Positions 11,928 to 24,000 of a stretch of 64,000 bases of DNA are shown here, in pieces. Position numbers and translations under genes: made by a program. The notes under the pieces are model-generated. The model did not search any database. It saw nothing but the letters and a program-made list of their open reading frames with translations, and was not told the DNA's origin. The number at the start of each line of letters is the position of its first letter. Position 1 is the first letter of the stretch. The DNA is from Copromyces sp. CBS 386.78 (taxonomy: Eukaryota; Ascomycota; Sordariomycetes; Sordariales; Sordariaceae): contig MU839201.1 in assembly GCA_030685235.1 (NCBI GenBank), positions 62,001 to 126,000 on the forward strand, written 5' to 3'.

Positions 11928-12047
11928 TGGATGCGAGCGATCTGATTGGCTCAAAAATTTTGGGGTGCATTAGCGCGCGGGAAGGGTGGGGAGAGGGCGG
12001 GGCGACAGTCCCTGAAGACTTTCTCTACAGTCCGAAAAGACTTTCTC
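11928..12047 (-). repeat. Right terminal inverted repeat of the MULE
   Basis: Reverse complement of the left repeat (116 of 120). It keeps the G and C bases at the four variable sites and is probably closer to the ancestral sequence. It is followed at once by the duplication AATTTTAA. Confidence 0.93.
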
Positions 12048-12055
12048 AATTTTAA

Positions 12056-14000
12056 TAGTTTTATTTATACTTAGCCAATAAAATAAGCGGCTAAAGGTAG
12101 TAAACATTTTATCCCGGCTTTAATAGCCTACTAATATAGGTTTATAATGCCTTTATATAAAATATAATTATAACGCGGTATTTTCTAAGTTGATTATAAA
12201 TATTAAACGTCGGTATATTTTGCTATTAATTGTATAGTATTCCGTAAAAGCTATTTTTCTTATGCTTTTCTTTAGTATTTTAGGCTATATTCGGCGGTTT
12301 TCGTCTATAAGGGCGGCTATTAAGTTTTAATAAAGGATTAAATTATGGTAATTGGTGTTAATTAATTTATTTATAAATAATTTTCCGGGTTAAATTCGTA
12401 GGCGTAAATATAATTTACGAAAATAGAAGGGTCGAAAAGTATTTTATAGCGGGCTTTTAGCCGGTCGTCGTTTATATCTTTTAATATATCCTCTAATTTC
12501 CTATTTAAAGTATTAGGACGGACTTAGAGAGTACCCGGCCTATATTTAATAATAAAGTTAAATTTAAATAGGAAACTAAACTACTATATATACTACGGCG
12601 TAAATTTCTTATTCTTTATAAAAGTTTGTAGGCCCTTATAGTCGGTTAGAATTTTAAATAGTTTTTAAGTGCCCTACAATTCCGGTCCCTATTCTTCTAA
12701 AACTTTAATAATTATAAATAATTCTTTATTATAAATATTATAATTATATTCTACAGCGGAATATTTCTATAAAAAATATACGGTTAGGCGTAAAATACCT
12801 TCGTTATTATATTAAAATAATATACCGCTTGTAGCCTAATTAAATATATCGGTTTCGACTATAATTAGGCGGGACTAATTATAAATTTAAAGGACGGGAC
12901 TTATAATAAAAGCTTTCTTTAATTTTTCAAAAGCTCTTTAATAGTCTTTTATTTAACGCTATTCGGCTAATTTCTTTATAAGGTTATATAATAGAATAAT
13001 TATAATTAAAAAGTATTAAATAAAACGACGGTAGAAATTTATAAATCCTAAAAACCTTTGGAATTGGTATTTTAATTATGGGGCCTCCTATTTAATAATA
13101 GCTTTTACCTTCGTAAAGTCTATTCTAATACCCCTTAATATAATGAAAAGGCCTAAATACTTCGTACGGGTAATATCGAATTCGTATTTATCGATAACCT
13201 AAAGGCCGGTATTAATTATTCTTCTAAGGATTTCGTCTATATAGGCGGTATATTCTTCTACGTTTTTAGAATAAACGAAGATATCGTCTAAATACGCTAT
13301 TACGTAAATATCTAGAATATTGTATAATACGTCGTTAATATAATTCTAAAACGTGCTAAATACGCCCTAAAGGCCAAAAAGAAGGACTAATGATTTATAG
13401 AGACTAAAATATATAATGAAAGCGATTAGTTATTCGTAGCCTTCTTAATTGCGGATTCGGTTAAAAGCGGCGATAATATTTAATTTAATAAAAAATTTAG
13501 TACAATAAATAGTATTAAAAATTTCCTTAATTAATAGAAGCGGGTACCGTATTTTAAATAAAATGTTATTAATATTATAATAGTCGATATAAATACGAAT
13601 ACCCCCGCTAGGCTTATTTATAAGAAGTAAGGGTAAAGCTACTTAAGATTAGGAAGGTTTAATAAAACCATTTTCGAATTAACTATCGATCTATTTTTTA
13701 ATAATAATTACTTCTATAAGTAAAACCGGTCGGTAGTAGGCGTTCGGCGGCTTTTCCCCTAGCGTAAATTCGATTTTGTAGTCGTATATTCGATAAGGCG
13801 GAAGTTTATTCGCTTTCTTAGTACGGAAAGCGTTAATCCTTTTCTAATATTTATATAAGAATTTAAATTTAATTTCTTTATTAATTTTCGGGAGTTGGTT
13901 AATTTTTTTATAGAACGTTAATACATTTTCCTCTATAATTTTTATAATAATAGCCACGATCGTATATAGGCGTATCTATATTTAAGTCGCCTATAAGAAT
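12056..14000 (-). pseudogene. G1 reverse transcriptase and RNase H, RIPed
   Basis: On the minus strand the RT active site reads YLDDIFVYS (about 13315-13275), the Ty3/Gypsy form of the Tyr-x-Asp-Asp box. Downstream follow KYLGLFI and FLGFINFYRRFI (about 13020), the conserved thumb/connection sequence. RNase H follows at about 12960-12590, with VETD (first catalytic Asp), NKELFIIIKVLEE (catalytic Glu helix) and LTDYKGLQTF (third Asp). Stops are TAG/TAA at expected Trp and Gln. These enzymes copy element RNA to DNA and remove the template. The domain order fixes the minus-strand orientation of G1. Confidence 0.88.
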
Positions 14001-15855
14001 AGCGGTTCGGGTAATTTTAATAATTATTAATTCTTTTTGGTCTATATCCTTTATATACGCGTTAATAAATTCGTAGAAGCGTTTTAGGAGGCGGTCCTTA
14101 TATTATTTACCTTTACTATTTATAATATCCTAGATTATTTTTTTAGTAAAGTTATTATAAGTATTAGTCTTATAAAGGGTAATTAGTCGGGAGATTTCTA
14201 TATAATTTATAAAGTAGGGTTATAAATTATACGTTTCGTATAGGAAATTAAAGGCCGTAGCGTTAATACTATATATATCCTTAATATTAATTTATTTTTC
14301 GATTATTCTAAATTACTTTATAATTAAATAAATAATACCGGGGGAATTCCTTACGCCTTTTACCTTTTTATAAAGCGGCGTAAATATAAAGGGTTCTATT
14401 ACCTATCTTAGTACGTTATAATCTAATAAGGCTATATTTCCGGTAAATCCTTTAACAGGAAGTTTAAAATAATATAAAAGGAAGTTGCAGCGGTACGGCT
14501 ATATACTTTATTTTGAATAAAAGTTCTTATTAACTTCGTAAAATTTATAAAAGTTATAAACTTTACTTTTAAAGCGGCTTTTATAAAGTTTATAATAGAG
14601 TAGCGGTATAAAGGATTCGTAAAGTTCGTAATAGGGGGGCGGAACGGAAATAAAATTATTTTTTAATAGTAATTTTAGTATTTAAATATCGCCGCGCTCC
14701 GGTTTATTATAGGGAATATAGTCCTAAAACCGTAATAGCCCTAGTATATTCTAGCGAGGCAATAGTAATCTACCCTACTAGTAGTCCTATCGATATTCCT
14801 ATTAGTATAGGAGTAGTACGGAATTAGAATCGGCCTCTAATAGTAACTCTAAATTCTAATAATAGTAATTTACCTTACTAGTAGTCCTAAGGTAGTATTT
14901 TAAATTCCAAAGTTCTTTTAAACTTTAATAAAACAGTAATCGATCCCCTAGAGTCTAATATTCTATTAGACTCTAGCGAAGTAATAGTTTTAGCGACTAA
15001 ATATTATTACGTATAAGTCCTTTTATAGAGATTAAATATTAATCCTTTAAAATCTAATATTTTAATAGATTCTAATAAGGTAGTAGCTTCGGCGGCTAAA
15101 TATCGCCGCGTATAGGTCCCTCCGTAGGGATTAAGAATAAACGATCTACTAGGTCGCCTTTTATCCGGCTAATATAACCGTTTATCCTAAATAGAAGCCC
15201 TAATATCTTTAGGATATTTAATAATATTCTTTTATCTTATTTATTTACTATTATTATATAAAATTAATAATGTAAATTATTAGGAGAATAATTCTATATA
15301 TTAGGGGCGTTCCGTAAGGAAATGGGGAAATCCAATAAAAAGTATCGGTTAGTATACTAATTAATAAATTAAACCTTCCCTTCTATTTAAAAAATATACG
15401 GCTCGTATTTCCTAAATTAAAGTACTCTTAAAATAATAAGGTACCTAGGAGAAATATTATAAATTAAAAACGTAATATTTTCTAAATACTAATTAATATA
15501 AAGGTTCGCCGTAAGTCTTTTAGTAATAAATCCTTTTATAATATTATTAGTAAATTTTGATTTTTTAAATTCTAAGAATTTGAATATAGCGAATCCGTTT
15601 TTCCTTATAAAAGAATAGTCGATAAAAGTAAACGTTATATAACCGCTATCGACGAAAGTTATATAATAAATTTTGCGTAGTCCGAAGGATAAATAAAAAG
15701 AAAGGAATAATAAATTTTAATAGAAACTATTTAATAAATTAATAATAATTATTTCTAAATTTCTAATTAGCTCCTTCCTTCTTCCTATAAACCTTTTTCG
15801 CCCTTATAAACGACTATTTATAAAATTTAATTATTTCCCTAATTATTATTTATAT
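14001..15855 (-). pseudogene. G1 pol N-terminal part and gag-pol junction, poorly resolved
   Basis: Minus-strand protein-like composition continues right of the RT block. By position this should contain the RT fingers and palm N-terminus and the aspartic protease. I could not place a convincing protease triad, and 14650-15200 includes repeated Ser-rich runs from AGTAG/CTACT-rich sequence. The label rests on position between recognised RT and Gag parts of one complete element. Confidence 0.45.
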
Positions 15856-15863
15856 TATTATTA

Positions 15864-16289
15864 TGAGAATGTCTTTTCGGACTGTATTAAATGTCTTCCG
15901 GCACTGTGTTTAAAATATTCGAAGATATTAAAATCTAAATAAGTTAACGAATATTAAGTGTATAAAAATAAACCTATGTTTAGAATTTTTCTTATTTTTT
16001 GCTCTATTTTATGACCTAGGCATTGCTAAGCTACACCACACGTAGGATCAGAAGATTTGATATCAACTTCTTAAAAGATTTAATTATTTATTTTCGAAAA
16101 AGAATTTAATAAGTAGGTATTGAAAATTCCTTTAGACTTGGTAAAAGTGGTTTTGAATAGAGAAAAAAAAGCCAAGAATTCCAACTCTAGGTTTGTCCTT
16201 ATGCCACTTCATTTCGAGATTATATACTTAAAAGTTTTTTTTAAATACAGTGCCGGAAGACATTTAATACAGTCCGAAAAGACATTCTC
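15864..16289. mobile_element. MITE, 426 bp, MULE-type termini
   Basis: Inverted ends of about 50 bp, with the perfect 8-bp duplication ATTATTAT at 15856-15863 and 16290-16297. Each end reads GAGAAT, box GTCTTTTCGGACTGT, a 7-bp spacer ATTAAAT, then box GTCTTCCGGCACTGT. The first box is identical to that of the 3.7-kb MULE. The interior has no ORF and keeps ordinary CpA/TpG content, unlike the surrounding G1 sequence. It is inserted in G1. Confidence 0.93.
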
Positions 16290-16297
16290 ATTATTAT

Positions 16298-18000
16298 AAT
16301 ATTCTTCGCCTTCGTCTTTTTCTCCGGCGTTTATAATATAGAGGTTTATATTATTACTATACTCTTACTAATTAGCCGCCGAAGGGTTAGTATTAGTATT
16401 ACCGTTATTATTAGTATTCCCGGTATTTTAATTAGAATTTCCGCTTCCCCAGCTTCTTCTACTTCTTCTTCAGCTACTTCGGCCTCTTTTATTACCTTTT
16501 CGGCCCCCCCTATTACCGGTTTAGGGGCTACGATCGCTATAGTTAATGCCGTTACGGCAATTCCTTATAATATACCCTTCTTTTCTATATTTATAATATA
16601 GGTCATTCTTATTCCGATATTTAATAATGCTATTATAAATAGTATATAAAATATAGATAACGTTGAGGTTTATAATATCGCCTCCTTTATTAACGGTCTT
16701 TCTAGAATTATTATTAGAATTCGAATTAGAAGTTTTACCGGTAGCAAATTTCGACTTATAGTTATCGTCTTTAATATTATGCGCGAAATCGCGGCAGAAT
16801 AATAACTATTCTTTAAAATTGTCTTTAGCGGGGAGGGTTCGTTAATAAGTAAGGGAGATACGAAATTTCTAGGAGATTTTATTCTATAAATAGTATATTT
16901 TTATAGCGTTATTTAAATTATAATAGTTAACGGTTTTAACGTATTCTATTTTAAAGTCGGCGAAGAAATAGTTTTATTATTTAAATTTATTAAACTTACT
17001 GGCGGTATCCAAACGTAAATCCGTATTATTATAATAAGTATTTAAGAAGGATAGGAATTCGATATTTATTTTCTATTATTAAACCTTAAGATTATTAGGG
17101 TTTATAAATTTTTTTTAAATATCTTTATTAATTAAAGTAATTATTTTAAAATTAAATAAATAGTTCGCGTAAACGATTTTAGTTTTTTTATTAGGGAATT
17201 TAATAATATTTAAAGTTTAAACGGAAAGGATACGGCCCTTCTATATTAAATATACTTTATTATATTTAACATAGTTTTTTTAAATAGCCGTAAAAGGTTC
17301 GGGGTTTGGGAGGAGCGGTTTTTAATACCTTACTATACTTATATTACTATTTATAATAGTTTAGGCGGTATAGTAATTCTATTAATTTATAGCGAGAATA
17401 GCCTATATTTCCTAAGTAAAGTTTCGTATATTATTAAATTCGGTATAAATTTAATAAAATTATTCCTAAACTTAAAAAAAGTCTTTTACAATTCATTTAT
17501 ATTCGTCGAAAATATTAGTATATTATTCTTTTTTAAATTAAAGTTCGGATTAAAAGTTCCGAAACTTTTTAATAATAATTAAATACTTTAATTATTCTGG
17601 CAATAAGGTTAATAATTATGTAAAATATTCCTCCTTTAGTTAAGCCAAAAGAATTAATAAAGGTATTATTATAAATAAATTTAACCTTCGCCGAATATTA
17701 AATAACGGTTATAATAAAAACCGTAATTATATTAATACGAGGGAGGCTATTTAAAATTATTAAATAAATTTCTTCGTTAGTAGGGGGGTTAGAGCTTTCT
17801 ATTAGTATTCTTAAACTTTCCAGTTCGTTAGTATAATTTAATACGTGAAGTACTTCAACGTCGTCGTTCGTAATATATTCTAGTAATTAGGTTTATTATA
17901 GGGCATTTAAGAAGATACCTTCGTTTGTAATAATATCGTCGTTATTTAAAATTATAAATTCGGGCCTTTATAGCCTCCTATTCTTTAGCGACTAATAGCG
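16298..18000 (-). pseudogene. G1 Gag region, RIPed
   Basis: This is the first coding part downstream of the 5' LTR on the minus strand. At about 16600-16620 a degraded knuckle-like segment reads KYRNKND, with Tyr where Cys and Asp where His would be expected. Left of it, 16440-16510 encodes an acidic Glu-rich stretch on the minus strand. Gag is assigned from position and these traces; capsid motifs were not recognised. Confidence 0.5.
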
Positions 18001-18073
18001 TCGCCTAGTTATATTAAATAACGTACGTTTAAAAAAATATACGTTCGTAGCGTAATAATTAAATACAATTAAT

Positions 18074-18418
18074 TATTACGGGGTAAAGCGAACGTTAAAT
18101 ATTTATAAAAATATTTATAATTATACAAAGAAGAGGAAATTATTTAGGGGAGCCCTAATAACTATTTATATATAGTGAGCGTATAGCTTATATAGCCTAA
18201 TCGTCCTATAGATTATCCTATAGGTTAGTATAGTCTATATAGTTTTAGCAATAGGGGTAGGCTAACAACCGTAGCCAATTAGATATTAGATGCGTTTAGC
18301 CGCATTTACTATGCTGGGTCTTTATAGCTAATTAAAGCATACTATTAACCCGGCAACTATTACCGTAGTAAAGGCAGCGATATAGGACGGTTAGTCAGTT
18401 ACAGATAACCCTGTGACA
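18074..18418 (-). repeat. 5' LTR of G1
   Basis: A 345-bp LTR homologous to 6527-6870. On the minus strand it starts TGTCACAGGGTTA and ends CCCCGTAATA (RIPed from CCCCGTGACA). It is the better preserved copy at its outer end. The duplication ATTTT follows at 18419-18423. Confidence 0.92.
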
Positions 18419-18423
18419 ATTTT

Positions 18424-18614
18424 AAAGTTATCGATTTACTTATTTACAATTTCGCCGAAGATAACCCGGTTATTCTAAGCTATTTATAGTTAGTCTACTA
18501 TTCCCTAAGTATTTTATAGCTTTATAATTCGTTATAGTTTATTATTACTTACGAAAAACGAGGCTACTTCCCGAGGGGAGCCCTTATTAAGGCCCCCGTT
18601 TTCGTACCCAGTTA
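18424..18614 (+). pseudogene. Gypsy aspartic protease, 3' part (continues 6310-6526)
   Basis: Immediately after G1's second target duplication the plus strand again reads as retropepsin C-terminus, with VILSY and a following Leu-stop-Leu-Val where the family has a Leu-Gly-x-Pro-Trp-Leu motif before the domain end. This shows that 6522 and 18424 were once contiguous. The frame is cut at 18615 by a TA-flanked element. Confidence 0.65.
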
Positions 18615-18616
18615 TA

Positions 18617-19482
18617 CTTACCTAATAATGTAAGGGTTCAAATTACTGTAGTATAATAGTTATACAACGGTATAGAGATCTACTACTATTGGGTTTTTGC
18701 ACATATGACGTAATTGCCAAAAAATTTCTTTCACAAGGGGAAATTGCGAGGGTTACAAAGGGAAATCGCGATTCTAGGCTAATATTTTTTTTTCTTTTTT
18801 TTTTCTTCTTTTTTTTTGTTTTATTTTTCTTTTTATTTTTCTTTTCTTTTTCTTTTTTTTTGTTTTTTTTTTGTTTTAATTTAAAAAGAATAAAAATTTT
18901 GCCACAGCGAGGAATCGAACAAGAGTCTGAAGATAAAGAACTACTTTATTAACCACTTGGCTACTAAGCCAAATTTCTAAAAGAAATAGCTGGTTTTTTT
19001 TACTTATAAAGGGGAAGTTAGTTATTTTTTTTTTTTTTTTCTAAAGACCCGTTCGGTAAAACTTTTTTAAACTAAGATTTCTCGTTAAATAGAGGGCGCA
19101 CGGACCTCTAGGCGGGTACAAAATAACCGCCAAGAAATGGCGCTCATTTTAGTACCCTTTTTATCTTTAGGGTTAGGGTTATTAATAAAGAAAAAAACTT
19201 AGTCGTTTTCGCAAGAAACAACCCTCGCAACTTCCCTTTATAAATTTTCTTTATTGTAAGAAATTTTCTGGGAAGGTGGGTCCAATTACGTCATATGTGC
19301 AAAAATCCTATGGTTGCAGATGTTGCAACGGTTGCAGAACGGTTGCAGATGTTGTTACCGTTGCAGTACGGTTGTAATACGGTTGCAATTTATTAAACCG
19401 TTATACCACCGCTATAAATGCTAAAAACCGTTGTACAACTATTATATAACTATAAAAGCTTCCCTATATACCCCCAGCTAAG
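18617..19482 (-). mobile_element. TA-flanked element copy 1 with tRNA-like and telomere-like segments
   Basis: 866 bp, flanked by TA at 18615-18616 and 19483-19484. The ends (CTTACCTAA and AGCTAAG) are weakly inverted; stronger inner inverted repeats carry CAACGGTTGCAG-type repeats and a 20-bp class motif around TTTTTGCACATATGACG (18694 onward, and inverted near 19290). The interior contains, in reverse orientation, a tRNA-like segment, an A-tail seen here as a T-rich run at 18784-18870, and TTAGGGTTAGGG at about 19168-19179. Copies 2 and 3 share this layout. There is no transposase ORF. Confidence 0.85.
18901..18974 (-). other. tRNA-like (SINE-head-like) segment, copy 1
   Basis: On the minus strand it carries an A-box-like TAGTAGCCAAGTGG and a B-box-like TGTTCGATTCC at normal pol III spacing. 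The acceptor and anticodon arms do not pair well, so it is not a functional tRNA gene. It is followed on its own strand by a short linker and a long A-rich run, as in tRNA-derived SINEs. Confidence 0.75.
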
Positions 19483-19484
19483 TA

Positions 19485-20640
19485 ACTACTAGAGGGTATT
19501 ATTCGTCTAAATAGCTTTACTAATATTTTATCGGTCTAATGCTTAGCCCTACGTATATAAATTGTTAGTAATAGAATAATCGAAAGCGGCCTTATATAAT
19601 TTTATCGTTCCTCTTTTTAAGAAAAGTAGAAATTAAAAGTCGGTCCCTAATAATTCATATTCAATTAAACGGCCCTAAATTTTAGTAATCTCAAATAGTA
19701 TAGAAAGTTAATAAAGTAAATTACGTTGTTTCCTTCGCTAAGCGTCAATATTCTATTATACTATTCTAATAATTAATAATAATTCTAAATAGCCTAAAAG
19801 TACTAAGAAAAACAATAGGAAATTAGATATTTCTCTTCCTTTAGTCTAAAACCTCTTAATAAAATAGTTAATAATAAATTATTTAATTAAAAAGGCAAGA
19901 TTTTCTAGTATTTAAATAGTCTTCCCGAGTCTAAAAGCTTTATAGACTTCCTAATAGCTTTAAATAGCTTAAATCGATTTATAAAATCGTATTTATTAAG
20001 TCCGCACTTCTAATAGCCCTAAATAGTAATTCCTAACTTTATAAACTTAAATTGCCTTCGCAAGTAACGAAATTTAAATTTAATTAAAGAGTATAAGAAA
20101 ATATCCATTAAATTAAAGTATTAGTAGTACGGATAAAATAGTTTTAAAAGCGGTTTTTAAGCGGTAGAAATAGCCAACGAAAAAATAAGCCTTCCTTAAG
20201 AAGAATCTTCCCTTAAAAAGGTAACTTAGAAAGATTTCCTCCCTTTTAAAACTTTATAAAATAAATTACTCTTTAAACTGAAAATAGCAATTATATTTAA
20301 ATAATATACTAATTTCTCAATCGTATATTACAAACCCTACTCCTACCCAAATTTATAATTCCCTGAGGGCCTTCAATATATTAGGGCTAGAAATAGGTTA
20401 GGATTCTTTTTATATTATTAAACTAATGGAAACTTCCCTTTATTCGAACTTTTAAACGAAAAAATAAAATAAATAAATAAAAAAATATAATTTCTGACTA
20501 GAATAGTAAGGAGGAACAAATAAAAAAATAAATCTTTAATACGTAGGGATAGGGAAGAAATGAAGAAGTGAAAAAAGGGAAAATAAAGAGGAAAAGAAAA
20601 AAGAAAAAGAAAATATCGGATCGAAAACTTCGCTCGGGGG
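19485..20640. other. Unrecognised plus-strand protein-like remnant
   Basis: After the TA element the plus strand keeps a frame rich in Ser, Lys and Gln-like TAG/TAA codons to about 20280, then becomes purine-rich (20455-20620). It may continue the older plus-strand Gypsy, but no RT motif was found, so the product is left open. Confidence 0.35.
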
Positions 20641-22555
20641 GGTATAGATTGACTTATCGTCTATAATATTTTATAGGGCTAAGTTTAGTATTATATTTAA
20701 GATCTACTTAGCCCCTTCTGTCTTTTAATCGGCCGTTTCGCCTTCGAAATTCGTAAGCTTTAAACTTTTTACCCTCTTTCTAAATATTCTTGTTGGTTAT
20801 ACCTTCGAAATCCGCGGGCTTATAAATTTCTTACTCTTCTACTAAAGTTTTTCCTCCTCTTCTTTATTGTTTACCGTCGCCTAAATGCTGGGTAGTTTAG
20901 TATTTGGGAAATAGATTTCTAAGTGCTAATTCTATCTTACCGCTTTTACCTTTTATATTTTAATATAAAGTTTTATTACCTATTATAATTCGAATATTAT
21001 CTTTTCCTCGTTTAGGCCGGTATTTAAATCTTGCTATCCTATTTCCTCTAATATTATTTTATTATTAGGCGGTTTAAAGTTTCTTTATCCTCCTTCGAAA
21101 TTAACTTAATTTAATAATATTTTAAGTTCGTTTATTACTAATATTATTCTATCGATTACAATAAACTTTTTAGTCCTTTAAAAATTAATTGGCTTATTAA
21201 TTTTTATGCTATTCAAGGTCCTAATGTAGTAAACGTTTCCTAAAATTCGGTGGATATAGAACGAACTTTTCTATTGGTAAATTAATTTCCTATTAGAATT
21301 TATATTAATACGTTGGACGCTATTATAAATTAATATTAAATTTCCCTTTTCGATTTAACCGTTTAAAAGTCTTATTTTTTGTTAATTATACCTATTACGG
21401 TAGTTAGTAACCTTCTCTTTTACTATTGCAACTTTCTCGGCTATTTAAATAAAGGGGTATTTAGTATCCTTATATATAGCGGCTATAGTCGAAATTAATT
21501 CTTTTCTTATTATATTCTAATCATTATTTTCCTAACTAATTACCCTTTAAGAAAGTAAATTAAATTTAATAGGGGTAATTGGGTTATAATTATAAATAAA
21601 TTAAAAGAAAACATATTTATAATTACTTTTTACTATCGCATAATTGGTAAAAAAGACGTATAATAAATACGTCCTTTAATTAGCCTTATTCCTATCGGTA
21701 ATTTTAATTAGGGGGGCGGCGATAATTGAATTTCTTTATTCGTTTAATTTATTCGTCTTTAAATTATAGGGGGTAATAACGTACTTTAAGATCCTTAATA
21801 AATTAATTACTTCTTTAAATATTCTTATAAATTCTAAGTTACTGTCTATTAAAATTAAAATAAGAAAAGCCTAATAGAAAAAGACTAATTTAAGGAATTT
21901 CTAAACGTTTTTTACCTTAGTATTAAGCAAAATAATTGATTTAATATAGTTAGTAAGGTCATTTTTAATTTTTAATAAAAGTATTCTCTTTTTGCTAATA
22001 CTGGGTATAAATTAGATATTAAGAATCTACTTCCTTATAAATTGAATACTAGGAAATATTTATTTGTATTTATTTTCGAACTTTTTAGGGTTATATATTT
22101 AGTAAATTTAGTAGGAGCGGATTTATTCTTTAACTTTGCTATATATACCCTTCTAATAATAATATTCGGTAATACGGTGCTATATTCCTTCCCTTCCTTA
22201 GTAGTTTACTTCGTCGTAGTAGTAGAATATAATTTATTTACGTTTTGTAAGGCTATTAATTAACTTTCGCGGGAATTATAAAGGATTTGTCGGTCGTAGC
22301 TAGAGAGCTCCTTCGGAAATTAAATATTTTATAATATTATTACGGAATTAACGTTTAAAAGCGGTTCCTTTTAAACGATTAAATATTTTATATATTATTA
22401 AATAAGTAGCGATCTCCTATAAAAGGTCCGACCAATCTCCTTTGAAAATTAATTCCGGAATATTAGTATAAATAATAAAGATGGAATAGATTTATATATT
22501 TATAAAATTGTTAATATCTACTTGGTATTCCTTCTTATAAAGATTAAAAGGTTTT
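20641..22555 (-). pseudogene. Gypsy G2 integrase region, RIPed
   Basis: Minus-strand reading downstream of the G2 RNase H. At about 22450-22330 it carries the linker seen in fungal Gypsy integrases (an acidic Ser-Asp segment, ATYLII, then FNFRRSS), which precedes the His2Cys2 zinc finger. The catalytic core further left is too decayed to place its DDE residues. The domain order matches G1 and G3. Confidence 0.6.
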
Positions 22556-24000
22556 AAAGGTTTACAAAATAAATTATTAATAATAGTATTTTTATTCCTT
22601 AGAATATATTTGATTTCGAAGTCGAAAATTTTAATTTAAGTAATCTATTTTATTAATAAAATATTAGGGACGTTATTAGTAGTATTATTAAATTAATATA
22701 TGAGGATTATAGTATTTATTTTAATAATAAAGCGAATGCTGAATAAGTATTTTCGTAAACGTTTTAAAGTGTAGAAGAAATTTCGAAGTTCCCTTTTAGT
22801 AGTATTGTATTGCTTTTTAACTTTTAATTAAATTCCGTTTTCGAATTTATAAAAATATTTCTTATTATTGGGGCCGATTTATTTTAATATTATTCCTTAT
22901 CCTTCGATCGAAGCGTTCATTATAAAGTAAATTATATTATACTTTAAATCGTTGTAAATAAAGGTTGTTAAAATTGGAGCGGTAGTTACAAAGTATTAAA
23001 AATATTTTATTACGAATTATTTATTTTTGATTTAAACTTATTTAATTCCCTTTTTTATTAGCGTATAAAGGGGGATTATAATAATACCGAAATTCTTAAT
23101 TTAAATTATATAATATCCGATAATTCCAATAAAGATTTTAATTTTTTCAATTTTTTTACTTTTCCTATCCGGTTAATATTCGTAATAAGTTTACTTATTA
23201 ATCTTTATAACCTTATTTTTATTTAAGGATCTCCCGTCGGAATTATAAAAGTATTTTACGAATATAGTTTCGTTCTAGTACTATTAGGATTTAGCAATTA
23301 TAATAATTCTTCTAATTAATTCTATATCAAATAAAATTTTATTAATATTAATTAAATACTTTAAAATATATTTCCTAACTCCTTTTATATTAATCTCCTC
23401 CCTATTGTAATCTATTTAGGGGCTTTTAATATAAATATTGTTAAAGTAAGGTTAGTAAATATCGGGAATTAAATTGTAGATTATTCTAATTATTACCTTT
23501 ATAAATTAGGCAATAGAATTAATACTTCCTTAAAGTAAAGTCGTTATTTTAAAGTAGTTAAAGGGTATAGAAAAAGTAGTAATATCCTTATTAATTTCTT
23601 CGAAAAGGATTTAATTATAGTTAAAAAAAAGATCGAATAGAGAGATTATTTTATAACTTTTAAAATTTTCGTTAAATTTTTTATAACCCGGAAATAGATT
23701 TATATTTTTTAAAGTAATCCGATTAATCTTTTAAGTATTATTAATTAAGCGTATACTTTTATCCTTCTTAATAACGAAAAATTTATTATTTTAGTAAGTA
23801 ATATAATTTTCTTCGAAAATTCCTTTTTTAATCCTATTCTTAAGTAAATTATAAATTTAATTATAGAGAGCTTTAAAACTAGGAATAGCCTTAGTGTATT
23901 AAATTTAGTATAGGATAATACGAATTTACTAAAAGGGAACTACTTCGGGATCGAACTTTCCATACTCTATAAAGTCCTAGGCAAAAGTATTTTCTTTATT
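22556..24000 (-). pseudogene. Gypsy G2 reverse transcriptase and RNase H, RIPed
   Basis: Near 23500-23400 the minus strand reads FNNIYIKSP, where the catalytic Asp-Asp pair has become Asn-Asn (GAT to AAT, as RIP predicts), preceded by a Gly-Ser-x-Asn-Ser-Ile-Ala segment typical of the Gypsy RT palm. RNase H traces follow: FIMNASIEG (first Asp changed to Asn), RLRKYLFSIRF and FDFEIKYILRNKN at about 22700-22600. The RT is dead both by stops and by active-site change. A different Gypsy lineage from G1, judged by motif differences. Confidence 0.82.

Larger units (their letters stand above)
8360..12047 (+). mobile_element. Complete Mutator-like element (MULE), 3688 bp
   Basis: The element has 120-bp terminal inverted repeats and the perfect 8-bp target duplication AATTTTAA at 8352-8359 and 12048-12055. 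It encodes one plus-strand MULE transposase, now a pseudogene. Each end starts GAGAAA, then a 15-bp box GTCTTTTCGGACTGT, a 7-bp spacer and a second, diverged 15-bp box. The subterminal right side has several short tandem arrays. It is inserted in the integrase region of G1, so it is younger than G1. An 8-bp duplication is shared by hAT elements, but the transposase signature decides for MULE. Confidence 0.93.
6527..18418 (-). mobile_element. Complete Ty3/Gypsy LTR retrotransposon G1, nested host of two DNA elements
   Basis: Two LTRs (344 and 345 bp) flank the element, with identical 5-bp target duplications ATTTT at 6522-6526 and 18419-18423. The coding order on the minus strand is gag, protease region, RT, RNase H, integrase, so transcription ran right to left. 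Removing the nested MULE (8360-12047) and MITE (15864-16289), each with its duplicated 8 bp, leaves about 7.76 kb, a normal Gypsy size. All coding parts are RIPed. It landed inside the protease of an older plus-strand Gypsy. Confidence 0.92.

Noticed and set aside
11580..11954. 124-codon minus-strand ORF
   Set aside because: Lies in the MULE subterminal repeats and terminal repeat; its Pro-Asp-Ile/Val-Arg repeat is just the translation of the 12-bp tandem array.
8360..12047. hAT superfamily assignment from the 8-bp duplication
   Set aside because: Long terminal repeats plus FAR1-type and MULE-core motifs in the encoded transposase fit Mutator-like elements better.
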